Origin: a bacterium
Lineage (GTDB): Bacteria > Gemmatimonadota > Gemmatimonadetes > Gemmatimonadales > Gemmatimonadaceae
Length of the DNA: 19,010 nt
Reading direction: 5' to 3'
Assembly: GCA_021802745.1 (NCBI GenBank)
Contig: JAJZRK010000035.1
Location: 1 to 19,010, forward strand
Positions within the stretch are counted from its first letter, which is position 1, and each line of letters opens with the position of its first letter. A program made the position numbers and the translations under genes. Below are positions 8,101 through 14,739 of the stretch, one piece after another. The notes under the pieces are model-generated. The model was given only the letters and a program-made list of their open reading frames with translations. It searched no databases and was not told where the DNA came from.

Positions 8101-10921
8101 TTGACGCCTTCTGGCTCATCGCCAGCATGGCCTTGAGCCGTCGGTCGGTGGCCTGCAGCGTCGCGTTGGCCTTGGCGAGTTCGGCGGTTCGCTCATCCAC
8201 GAGTTCCTGCAGGTGGTCGCGATAGCGCCGCAGCTCGATGGTGGCCGTCACTTCGGCGGTGACGTCCTGCACGGAGCCCACGGCCCGCAGCGGATGCCCC
8301 GTGGTGTCGTGCACCACGCCAACGCGCACGCGCAGGTAGCGTTGCGGCCCGCCGTCGGGCACGGCGCGGACGGTCGCGTCCACGTCGCCCCGACGCAGGA
8401 ATTCGGAGAGCATGACCGCCTGGTCTTCGGGGTGGAACATGTTGAACAGCCACGGAATGGACGGGTCGCGGTGGCTGTCGCGGACTGCACTCTCGAAGCC
8501 GAGGACCTCGAGAAAGCCGGGCGAGGTCCGGATCTCGTTGGAGGCGAAGTCGTGCGAGAAGCTGCCGAGCTTCGCGATTTCCTCGGCCTGCTGCAGCGTG
8601 GCCTGCGTGGCGCGCTGCTCCGTGAAGTCCACCCAGCCGATGACCAGTTCGTCGCCGGCGTGCGAGACAAAGCCCTGCACGTCGCGGTAGGTGCCGTCGC
8701 GGCAGCAGATGCGAACGTCGGGAAACTGCACCGTCGTGTCCGAGGCGGCCGCGCGCTCCAGGGCCTCGGCCCAGTGGTCGGCCATTGCCGAGCGCAGCTC
8801 CGGATCGGGGTAGAACCGGACCATCTGGCTCTCCGCATCCGGGAGGTCGTCGCTGGTATAGCCGAACCGCTCGGTGAAGGCGTGGTTGACGCGGCTGATG
8901 AGCCCGGTGTCCTCGTGCAGCACGTACATCGGAAGCGGCGACGACTCGAAGAGGCGGCGGAAGCGCTCTTCGCTGAGGCGCCGGCGCTCTTCCTCGGCGC
9001 GGCGCCGCTCCTCATTGGCCACCGACTGCAACACGAGACCGAGCAGCCGCGCCACCTCACTCAGGGTGTTGACGAGTTCGTCGTCAAAGAAGCCGGGTTC
9101 GGCGGCATAGAGACTCACGGCTGCCACCGCCTGCCCATCCACGATGACGGGGAGCGCGGCCGAGGCCCCGAGGTGGTGCTCTTTCGCCATCGCCCGCCAG
9201 GGCGTGGTTCGCGGGTCGTGCGAGAAGTCGTTGACAATGACCGCGCGCGCTTCGCGCACGCAAAGTCCCGTCGGCCCCTGGCTCGTGGGGAGCGATGGAT
9301 CGGTCGTGATGTGCAACTGCCTCATGTACTCGCTGGCGGCGCCCGCCCACGCGACGGGTCGGATGAGGCCGGCCGCGGCGTCCACGGCGCCGATCCAGCA
9401 CAGTTCGAAGCGTCCGTGGGCCAGCGCCGCCTGCACGACGATGTCGTACGCCGCCTGCGCGGTGCTGGCGGCGAACAGCGCCTCGCTCGCCCGATTCAGG
9501 AACGTGTACAGGGTGTTCAGCCGCGCGAGACGGCGATTGGTCTCAATCTGCTCCGTGACGTCGCGGACGAAGCAGAAGAGTTCGCCCCCCTCGTCGCCCG
9601 GCAAGTGCGAGGCGCTGATGTCCACCTCGATCACCGAACCGTCCTTGCGGCGCCACTGGCTGTGAAAGTGCGCGCTCTGCCGCCGAATCAACTCGGCGAT
9701 CCATTCCCGCACTTCGTCGGCGGGGACGCTCTTCATCAGGTCGGCGAGCGTCAGCCCCAGCAGCTCGTGGCGATTGAATCCGGTCAGGCGCTCGAGGGCG
9801 GGATTCACGTCGAGCAGCTGCCCGTTCGTCGTCAGGATGACGCTGCCATCAATGGATGCCGTGGTGGCGGTGAGGAAACGCGTCGCCAGCGCGAACTCCT
9901 GTTGCTCGGCGCGTCGCAGCGCGACCAGCCGCATCATGCGCACGCCGAGTCCGACGAGCAGAATGAACACGACCGCGACGAGCCAGGCGAGAGCGGCGAA
10001 CGGTAGCTCAGCCGCGTGCAGCGCCTGCAGGTCGACCTTGGCGACCACCACCCAGGGCGTGGCCTCGATACGCTGGCCGGCGGCGAGCACGCGGACGCCT
10101 CGATAGTCGAGTCCCTCGACCACGGTGTCCGCGTTTTCCGCATTGACCAGGGCCCCTACGTGGGTGGAGTCGTGGCGGGACATGCGGACGCGCAACGGCA
10201 CGAAGGCGGAACCGTTGCGCGTCGCAGCGACGACGGTGAGGGAGTCATCGGCGGCCTGAAGAATGATGCTTTCCGCTCCCTCGTACTCTCCCTGGAGCTG
10301 GGCGAGCAGCGGGAGCAGCGTGACCGACGCGTCGCGCTCGCTTAGCACGGCGCCGAGCATCCGCCTGGTCGAGTCGCCGTCGAGGAAGACCGGATAGGCG
10401 AGGCCGAACTTCAGTTGACCGGCGGCGTTCGTCTGAAATGGGAGGATCGCCGCCGCTCTCGCCGCCAGGGCGCGCGTGACGACTGTCAATTCCCTGGGAT
10501 CGAGTGCGTACCTCGCGGGATAGACCACGCGCAGCGCCGTGTCAACGAGCTTGATCTCCGAGTACCCGTACGACTCGCGCGTCTGATCGATGGCGCGCGC
10601 GAGTGCGGCCGGGTCCCTTGAAACGGTCGCCCCGGCGCCCGGCGAGGCGACGCTCCCCCACACGGACTGGTCCACGCTGAGCAGGCGCGCATCCATCAGG
10701 CGCTCGTTCAGTTGGAACCGGATCAGCTGACTCTGCGCGCGCGCAATCGCCGCCATCGTCCGGCCGGCCGAACGCTCCGCCTGGCGGCCGTTGAGCCGAA
10801 CCACGCCAAGGGTCACCGCGATCACCAGCAGCGTCACCACGCCGAACGCGAGCCAGAGCGTGCGCGCTTCAATGTCGCGGCGCGGAGCGCGCAGGGTCGG
10901 CTGGTCGGCGGGAGACGTCAC
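5189..10921 (-). CDS. Giant membrane hybrid histidine kinase (dCache-like, 4 PAS, 2 GAF, HisKA, HATPase, 2 REC, HPt)
   Basis: A 1910-residue tripartite sensor kinase. In order: transmembrane helix about 22-42; periplasmic domain about 43-305 resembling dCache/CHASE; transmembrane helix about 307-330; PAS about 345-458; GAF about 470-633; charged coiled coil about 636-656; PAS about 652-768; PAS about 776-890; coiled linker about 895-925; GAF-like about 930-1085; PAS about 1100-1220; HisKA with H1249 in MSHEIRTPLNG; HATPase_c with N1366, DNGIG at 1401-1405 and GGTGLGL near 1430; a degenerate receiver about 1484-1600; an intact receiver about 1636-1755 with D1687 in LLLSDLHMPEMDG and K1740; and an HPt domain about 1800-1905 with H1852 in AHRLKSSA. 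This is a His-Asp-His phosphorelay. The frame stays open upstream to 11203, but that would overrun the divergent reductase start. The GTG at 10921 (preceded by AAGG) lies just before the first membrane helix and downstream of a promoter-like AT island. The EAL regulator 31 nt downstream is the likely acceptor. Confidence 0.92.
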   Translation of the reverse strand: MTSPADQPTLRAPRRDIEARTLWLAFGVVTLLVIAVTLGVVRLNGRQAERSAGRTMAAIARAQSQLIRFQLNERLMDARLLSVDQSVWGSVASPGAGATVSRDPAALARAIDQTRESYGYSEIKLVDTALRVVYPARYALDPRELTVVTRALAARAAAILPFQTNAAGQLKFGLAYPVFLDGDSTRRMLGAVLSERDASVTLLPLLAQLQGEYEGAESIILQAADDSLTVVAATRNGSAFVPLRVRMSRHDSTHVGALVNAENADTVVEGLDYRGVRVLAAGQRIEATPWVVVAKVDLQALHAAELPFAALAWLVAVVFILLVGLGVRMMRLVALRRAEQQEFALATRFLTATTASIDGSVILTTNGQLLDVNPALERLTGFNRHELLGLTLADLMKSVPADEVREWIAELIRRQSAHFHSQWRRKDGSVIEVDISASHLPGDEGGELFCFVRDVTEQIETNRRLARLNTLYTFLNRASEALFAASTAQAAYDIVVQAALAHGRFELCWIGAVDAAAGLIRPVAWAGAASEYMRQLHITTDPSLPTSQGPTGLCVREARAVIVNDFSHDPRTTPWRAMAKEHHLGASAALPVIVDGQAVAAVSLYAAEPGFFDDELVNTLSEVARLLGLVLQSVANEERRRAEEERRRLSEERFRRLFESSPLPMYVLHEDTGLISRVNHAFTERFGYTSDDLPDAESQMVRFYPDPELRSAMADHWAEALERAAASDTTVQFPDVRICCRDGTYRDVQGFVSHAGDELVIGWVDFTEQRATQATLQQAEEIAKLGSFSHDFASNEIRTSPGFLEVLGFESAVRDSHRDPSIPWLFNMFHPEDQAVMLSEFLRRGDVDATVRAVPDGGPQRYLRVRVGVVHDTTGHPLRAVGSVQDVTAEVTATIELRRYRDHLQELVDERTAELAKANATLQATDRRLKAMLAMSQKASTLGESAILQLGVDEAARLTGSPVGFLHLVTEDEERVEFAVWAAGTQEQGDCLYESHYDVVGAQTWTTAVRQRQPVVINTAVMSQLAACPQGHVPLRRCLVVPVLEGERVRMLLAVGNKDTDYHASDVQELQFIGHDVWSALSRRRADLALEQAYERVKASDQRFAFAMEASSEGVWEWDFVRDALTVNDPYATMLGFAPEEIPRSLAEWSQLIHPDERDEVMAAKRRAALSDAPYATEFRMRSRDGSYRWILSRGQVVQRDADGRALRIVGTHTDLTARRQAEDELRQAKEAADAASRAKSAFLATMSHEIRTPLNGVIAMAEVLGHSNLPPLDLDAVQTIQSSARALMSVIDDILDFSKIEAGRLEIDLADVSMVLLAEDLAESLLPLAHSREVDLLLFVEPEIPLRVRGDATRIRQIMYNLVGNAIKFSAGPSHRRGRVAIRIGSVSERPSHFYFEVADNGIGMSAETIGQLFTSFQQAEASTTRKFGGTGLGLAITKRLVDLMHGEIDVNSELGAGSTFRVTLPLTVVEATPALVPHDLSGLTCVIVEHEGGVPSGHLRRYLEFAHAQVEVVPDDATAADAAGRTDGLCIVIHDLNGQRVLDSLPAFTDRPNVRHVALTRGRRYRERIRLPNVVAIDMELLRGRRLIRAVAVASGRASPDVFYEHDDWETTPTPSPAPAPRHLSVAEARDAGRLILVAEDDRTNQKVIAQQLHLLGHTAEIVSNGAEALATWRADRRYALLLSDLHMPEMDGYELTQAIRRDETGDEHLPIVALTANALHGEAARATAVGLDGYLTKPVPLRTLRELVNRYVPQGADDAVVALPGDEEARVATAGHAPPPTPALSAMTPEPKFTPGDVQRSVLAKLVGDDDQVIREFQADFLASAQQLSEAIRAAHDAGNFAQVGALAHRLKSSARAVGALYLGEVCADLEKAGKLGQAAMVDEARTRFDSELALVAAALTKQLSGR

Positions 10922-10957
10922 GAGAGACCTTGGGAACGAACGAGGCAAGCGCGCATC

Positions 10958-10986
10958 TATATAAGGAACATCGTACCGGGTGTCGC
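10958..10986 (-). promoter_or_regulatory. Candidate sigma-70-like promoter of the giant-kinase operon
   Basis: The only AT-rich island in this neighbourhood. On the minus strand GCGACA (10986-10981, 4 of 6 to the -35 consensus) is separated by exactly 17 nt from TATATA (10963-10958), about 37 nt upstream of the GTG at 10921. On the plus strand the same island reads TATAAG (10960-10965, 5 of 6 to the -10 consensus), so it could also serve the divergent aldo/keto reductase, although no well-spaced plus-strand -35 is visible. Confidence 0.5.
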
Positions 10987-11091
10987 GCCCGGCAAGCGAG
11001 TGACGCGCGGCCGCGGTGACGACGCGACGACGCGGGTCGGTGCGTGCCGGCGGCTTGTCTGGCGTCGCACAGGCGCCCATCTTCCCGCGCC

Positions 11092-12063
11092 ATGGACACT
11101 CGCGCTTTCGGCCGCCTGCAGTGGCCCGTCGCACCGCTCGGCTACGGGATGTGGGGACTCGCGAACTGGTCGGGCACCGACGCCGCCGAGGTGGAGCAGG
11201 CACTCGAGCGCGCGGTCGCGGACGGCGTGACCTTCTTCGACACGGCGTGGGGATACGGCCGCGGGGCGAGCGAACGGATCCTCGGCACGCTCGTGCGCGC
11301 GCACCCCGAACGCCGCCTGTACACGGCGACGAAGATTCCGCCGAAGAACCTGCAATGGCCGTCGCGGCGCGAATTCACGCTTGATGACTGCTTTCCGCCC
11401 GATCATATTCGCCGGTACGCCGAGAAGTCGCTGGCGAACCTCGGCCTGCCGCGCGTGGACCTGCTGCAGTTCCATGTGTGGGAAGACGCGTGGGCGCGCG
11501 ACGAGCGCTGGCAGCGGGCCATGGATGACCTCCGCCGCGAAGGTCTGATCGGCGCCGTGGGGGTGAGCGTGAACCGGTGGGAGCCGACGAACTGCCTCGA
11601 CACGCTGCGCACCGGGCTCGTGGACGCCGTGCAGGTGATCTACAACGTGTTCGACCAGGCGCCGGAAGACGAGCTGTTCGCGGCCTGCCAGGCGCTGGGC
11701 GTGGCGGTGATCGCGCGCGTCCCGTTCGACGAGGGGTCGCTGGCGGGGCAGCTGCATGCAGACTCGACGTTCCCCGAGGGGGACTTCCGCCGCATCTACT
11801 TCGGTCCGGAGAACCTCGGCCCCACCGTGGCGCGCGTCGAGGCGCTGCGCGCCGACCTGCCCGACGACGTCACCCTTCCCGAACTCGCGCTGCGTTTCTG
11901 CATCTCGCATCACGCCGTCCACACGGTGATCCCGGGGATGCGGCGCCCGGCGCACGTCGCGGCGAATGTCGCCGCGGTGGCACGCGGACCGCTGCCGGCG
12001 CCGGTGCTCGAGCGGCTGCGCGCACACCGCTGGGACCGCACGCCGGCGGCGTGGAGCCTCTAA
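11092..12063 (+). CDS. Aldo/keto reductase family oxidoreductase
   Basis: A 323-residue (alpha/beta)8-barrel NADPH-dependent oxidoreductase. The catalytic tetrad of the family is visible: D50 and Y55 in FFDTAWGYG, K81 in TATKI and H128 in LLQFHVW. The strand ending in GAVGVSVNRW (about 154-163) and the late FCISHHAVHTVIPGMRRPAHV segment (about 269-289) match the AKR fold and cofactor-binding end. The start at 11092 gives the family-typical N-terminus (RAFGRLQWPVAPLGYGMWG). An in-frame GTG at 11044 would add 16 residues without family similarity. No strong Shine-Dalgarno is present. The gene is divergent from the giant kinase and converges, with a 3-nt gap, on the amino acid dehydrogenase homologue. 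Substrate is unknown; reduction of an aldehyde or ketone is inferred from the family. Confidence 0.92.
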   Translation: MDTRAFGRLQWPVAPLGYGMWGLANWSGTDAAEVEQALERAVADGVTFFDTAWGYGRGASERILGTLVRAHPERRLYTATKIPPKNLQWPSRREFTLDDCFPPDHIRRYAEKSLANLGLPRVDLLQFHVWEDAWARDERWQRAMDDLRREGLIGAVGVSVNRWEPTNCLDTLRTGLVDAVQVIYNVFDQAPEDELFAACQALGVAVIARVPFDEGSLAGQLHADSTFPEGDFRRIYFGPENLGPTVARVEALRADLPDDVTLPELALRFCISHHAVHTVIPGMRRPAHVAANVAAVARGPLPAPVLERLRAHRWDRTPAAWSL

Positions 12064-12066
12064 CCG

Positions 12067-13263
12067 CTACGCGTAGAGCGCCTGCATCGCCTGCGACATC
12101 GTCTGGCGATACCCGCCGTCAATGACGTGCCGCGTGGCCCGCTCCCCCGGTGCCTCGAGCGCCTTGGCCGCTTCGTTCATGGATGCGACGCGGAATTCCT
12201 CACCGGCGAGGTGACTCAGGTACTCCTCGGCGGCCGTGAGGTAGCCCATCATCCCCGCGCACTCGCAGGGGCAGAAGATCTTCTTCGCCGCGCGCAGGAC
12301 GTCCTCGTCCTCCGGATTCGGCATGACGAGGTTCTCGGACCCGTTGATGACCTTGAGCCGGTCATTCGCCGCGCAGGCCGCGACGGTGGCCGAGTCGAGC
12401 GAGCCGCCGGCGGCGTTGAGCACGAGGGCGTCCATGGGCTGGCGCAGGAACTCCGCCTTGCCTTCGGCCGGCCAGCACTTCACCCCGCGCGCAGCGAGCG
12501 CGGCGCGGATGGCGGGCTTCGCCTCGACCACCAGCGGCGTGGCGCCGTCGGCAAGCAGGTGGTCAATGATGTGCAGGCCGATGTTCCCGGCGCCGATCAG
12601 GCCGACGACGGCGCCCTTCAACGAAATTCCGGCTCCCTTGAGCTGGCCGACGAGCATCCAGTAGTTGCCCTCGGCCGTCGGCGCGCCCGTGTCGGAGATG
12701 ACGCTCCCCTTGTACTGCGCGTTGAGGTAGTGCAGGGAGCCCGTGGTACCGTCGCTCATGATGCCGTGGCCCAGGTCCTGCCCCGTGGTGAGGAAGAACC
12801 CCGTCTGCTCCACGTCGCGGAAGCACGCGATGGCAAAGTCGAGCAATTCGCGATCGCGCGCCTCGCCGACGCGCGAGCCGGGCGTCGGGAGCATCACGCA
12901 CTTGCCGCCCACGATGCGCGAGAAGTCCCGCTGGACGTGCGGGCCGCCCACCTTGAGCAGGCGCGACCAGTAGACTTTTTCGTCCATGCCGATGGCGAGG
13001 TCAATCGCCTCGTGATCCGGGTTCCACCCCGGGAGGCTCGTCCGGCTTTCGGGCGCGATGCGAAAGCCGCCCAGCGACAGCATGCGCGAGCCGGGCTGCG
13101 CGTGCGTGGCGATGCTGAGGGTCCAGGGTTCGGAGGTGTGTCTATAGCGATACACCCACACCTTCGCAGCGGGATGGCGGCCAATCTCCGGCGCCAGCTT
13201 CAGCGTCTCCTCAGGGGAGAGCACGGTCTTCAGAAAGTCAGGCATGATGTCGGTTGCGGACAC
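12067..13263 (-). CDS. Divergent Leu/Phe/Val dehydrogenase-like NAD-dependent enzyme
   Basis: A 398-residue protein aligning by eye with the Glu/Leu/Phe/Val dehydrogenase family. SLGGFRIAP (about 63-71) matches the family ALGGTRM segment. K96 (GMDEK) and K121 (GGKCVM) match the two substrate/catalytic lysines. TGQDLG (160-165) matches the TxxDVG loop. GLIGAGNIG (221-229) followed by E247 is an NAD-type Rossmann site, and VINGSENLVM (305-314) matches the AGSANNQL segment. The family reaction is oxidative deamination of an L-amino acid to a 2-oxoacid. Two oddities: the lysines are about 25 residues apart instead of about 12, and the conserved PDYVxNAGG segment is replaced by CPCECAGMMG (331-340). 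A GTG at 13263 is used here; ATG at 13245 (392 residues) is equally possible and neither has a Shine-Dalgarno. It lies divergently beside hpd/hmgA, which hints at an aromatic amino acid substrate. Function may differ from the known enzymes. Confidence 0.75.
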   Translation of the reverse strand: MSATDIMPDFLKTVLSPEETLKLAPEIGRHPAAKVWVYRYRHTSEPWTLSIATHAQPGSRMLSLGGFRIAPESRTSLPGWNPDHEAIDLAIGMDEKVYWSRLLKVGGPHVQRDFSRIVGGKCVMLPTPGSRVGEARDRELLDFAIACFRDVEQTGFFLTTGQDLGHGIMSDGTTGSLHYLNAQYKGSVISDTGAPTAEGNYWMLVGQLKGAGISLKGAVVGLIGAGNIGLHIIDHLLADGATPLVVEAKPAIRAALAARGVKCWPAEGKAEFLRQPMDALVLNAAGGSLDSATVAACAANDRLKVINGSENLVMPNPEDEDVLRAAKKIFCPCECAGMMGYLTAAEEYLSHLAGEEFRVASMNEAAKALEAPGERATRHVIDGGYRQTMSQAMQALYA

Positions 13264-13274
13264 GGAAGTACACT

Positions 13275-13302
13275 AAGGTAGAGGGTGTGCATGAATTGTC
13301 GA
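13275..13302 (-). promoter_or_regulatory. Candidate promoter of the amino acid dehydrogenase homologue
   Basis: On the minus strand TCGACA (13302-13297, 5 of 6 to the -35 consensus) is followed after 16 nt by TACCTT (13280-13275, 3 of 6). Transcription would then begin about 5 nt before the GTG at 13263, giving a nearly leaderless mRNA, or about 23 nt before the alternative ATG at 13245. The absence of a Shine-Dalgarno at either start is compatible with this. Confidence 0.3.
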
Positions 13303-13510
13303 ATCCCCGCGCCGGCAATACATTGGGCAGTCCCCCTATGCCGATGTCATCGAAACCCCCTGCGGCCCAACCGGCCGGCCACGTCACTTTGTCGGCTGGC
13401 TGCTGCTTCACGACGAGCATGTGGGGACAGTTCTGGACGAGCGCGGCCACGGGCGCGCGCGGCAGTTGAACGGCGATGGCGCCCCGGTGTCGTCGCCCCG
13501 GGCGCTGCGA
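13295..13510 (+). pseudogene. Start-less open frame, possible gene remnant
   Basis: A frame of about 71 codons opens after a stop at 13292-13294 and ends at TGA 13508-13510. It has no ATG, and the only GTG or TTG codons lie in its second half. The central part (GRPRHFVGWLLLHDEHVGTVL) has mixed hydrophobic and polar residues and mostly G or C in third positions, unlike random non-coding sequence. No family was recognised. It could be the end of a decayed gene or chance in GC-rich DNA. Confidence 0.2.
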
Positions 13511-13524
13511 TGACCGTATGCTCC

Positions 13525-13544
13525 GGCGAGGTGTAGAACTCGCC
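13525..13544. promoter_or_regulatory. Inverted repeat upstream of hpd, possible operator
   Basis: GGCGAG, an 8-nt centre, then CTCGCC. As a 20-bp dyad the half-sites match at 8 of 10 positions, typical of a dimeric regulator site. It lies about 70 nt upstream of the hpd ATG. There is no T-tract, so a terminator is unlikely. The regulator is unknown. Confidence 0.35.
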
Positions 13545-13573
13545 TGCTGATGGCCGGATGTGTCGTTGCTCTC

Positions 13574-13601
13574 CCGTCTTCAGTCTTCCGTCTCCCATCT
13601 G
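13574..13601 (+). repeat. Degenerate heptanucleotide array (CCGTCTN, 4 copies)
   Basis: Four consecutive heptads: CCGTCTT, CAGTCTT, CCGTCTC, CCATCTG. The unit is the same as in the perfect array at 15969-16021. The tract ends 13 nt before the hpd ATG, in the region where a ribosome binding site or promoter would be expected. Confidence 0.6.
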
Positions 13602-13614
13602 TCCTGAGCCCCCC

Positions 13615-14739
13615 ATGGCCACCCTGACCGCCCCCCGCGCCGTTGAGCCGCACGACACCTTTCCCATCAACGGCACGGACTACATCGAGTTCTACGTTGG
13701 CAACGCCAGGCAGGCGTCGCACTATTACCGGGCTGCGTTCGGCTTTCAGCTGATCGGGTACCGTGGGCCGGAAACCGGTGTTCGCGATCGCGCTTCGTAC
13801 CTGCTGCAGCAGGACAAGATCCGGTTCGTCCTCACCTCGCCGCTGGGTCCCGAAGGACCGATCGCCGAGCACATCCGCCAGCACGGCGACGGCGTGCGCG
13901 ACCTCGCCTTCTGGGTGGACGACGCCCGCGACGCCTATGCGAAGGCCATCGCGCGCGGCGCCGAGTCGGTGCACGCACCAGAAGTGACGGCCGACGGCGA
14001 CGGCGAGGTGGTGATTGCCGCGATCAAGACCTACGGCGACACCATCCACTCCATCGTGGAGCGCCGCAATTACCGCGGGCGCTTTCTCCCCGGGTTTCGC
14101 GCCGCGGCGCCGGCGTTCGCGCCGCCGCCTGTCGGGCTCAAGTACGTGGACCACTGCGTCGGCAATGTGGAGCTCGGCAAGATGAACGCGTGGGTCGAGT
14201 TCTATGCCCGCGTGCTGGGCTTCTTCAACCTGCTCACCTTCGACGACAAGGACATCAACACCGAGTACTCGGCGCTGATGTCGAAGGTGATGAGCAACGG
14301 CAACGGGCGCATCAAGTTCCCGATCAACGAGCCGGCAACCGGCAAGAAGAAGAGCCAGATCGAGGAGTACCTCGACTACTACCGCGGCCCCGGCGTGCAG
14401 CACATCGCCATGGCCACCGACGACATCATCGGCACGGTCAAGGCGCTGCGCGCGCGCGGCGTCGAGTTCAACCAGACGCCGACGACGTACTACGACACCC
14501 TGCAGTCGCGCGTCGGCACGATTGACGAGGATCTCGCCACCCTGCAGGAACTCGGCATCCTCGTGGACCGCGACGACGAAGGCTACCTGCTGCAGATCTT
14601 CACCAGGCTCGTGCAGGACCGCCCGACGCTCTTCTTCGAGATCATCCAGCGCAAGGGCGCCAAGGGGTTCGGCAAGGGGAACTTCCAGGCGCTCTTTGAA
14701 AGCATCGAGCGCGAACAGGCCCTGCGGGGGAATCTCTAG
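13615..14739 (+). CDS. hpd: 4-hydroxyphenylpyruvate dioxygenase
   Basis: A 374-residue Fe(II)-dependent dioxygenase that converts 4-hydroxyphenylpyruvate to homogentisate, the second step of tyrosine degradation. It shows the two vicinal-oxygen-chelate halves: N-terminal about 18-155 ([17 protein letters not shown]) and C-terminal about 173-345. The three iron ligands are visible in the C-terminal half: H180 in YVDHCVGN, H263 in VQHIAMAT and E342 in [10 protein letters not shown]. The C-terminal helix segment [15 protein letters not shown], which gates the active site in this family, is intact. Length is normal. The ATG at 13615 starts a typical N-terminus; upstream in-frame codons cross the heptad array and were not included. 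No Shine-Dalgarno is obvious. Its TAG stop overlaps the GTG start of hmgA, so the two are co-translated. The alternative hydroxymandelate synthase is less likely given the hmgA neighbour. Confidence 0.97.
   Translation: MATLTAPRAVEPHDTFPINGTDYIEFYVGNARQASHYYRAAFGFQLIGYRGPETGVRDRASYLLQQDKIRFVLTSPLGPEGPIAEHIRQHGDGVRDLAFWVDDARDAYAKAIARGAESVHAPEVTADGDGEVVIAAIKTYGDTIHSIVERRNYRGRFLPGFRAAAPAFAPPPVGLKYVDHCVGNVELGKMNAWVEFYARVLGFFNLLTFDDKDINTEYSALMSKVMSNGNGRIKFPINEPATGKKKSQIEEYLDYYRGPGVQHIAMATDDIIGTVKALRARGVEFNQTPTTYYDTLQSRVGTIDEDLATLQELGILVDRDDEGYLLQIFTRLVQDRPTLFFEIIQRKGAKGFGKGNFQALFESIEREQALRGNL

Larger units (their letters stand above)
13264..13614. other. 351-nt divergent intergenic region upstream of hpd
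   Basis: This gap separates the minus-strand dehydrogenase homologue from plus-strand hpd. From left to right it holds a weak minus-strand promoter candidate (13275-13302), a plus-strand open frame with no start codon (13295-13510, ending in TGA) whose middle reads like protein with GC-rich third positions, an imperfect 20-bp dyad (13525-13544), and a degenerate CCGTCTN heptad array (13574-13601) ending 13 nt before the hpd ATG. No recognisable plus-strand promoter or Shine-Dalgarno was seen. It is the largest non-coding stretch in the window and the likely control region for tyrosine degradation. Confidence 0.6.

Noticed and set aside
10922..11203. N-terminal extension of the giant kinase by up to 94 residues
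   Set aside because: The added residues are Arg/Pro/Ala-rich without domain character, cross the promoter-like AT island and overlap the first codons of the aldo/keto reductase. The GTG at 10921 lies just before the first membrane helix.
12067..12076. Palindrome CTACGCGTAG at the junction of the convergent reductase and dehydrogenase genes
   Set aside because: It is a 10-bp palindrome formed largely by the reverse-strand stop and last codons; too short to support a terminator or site by itself.
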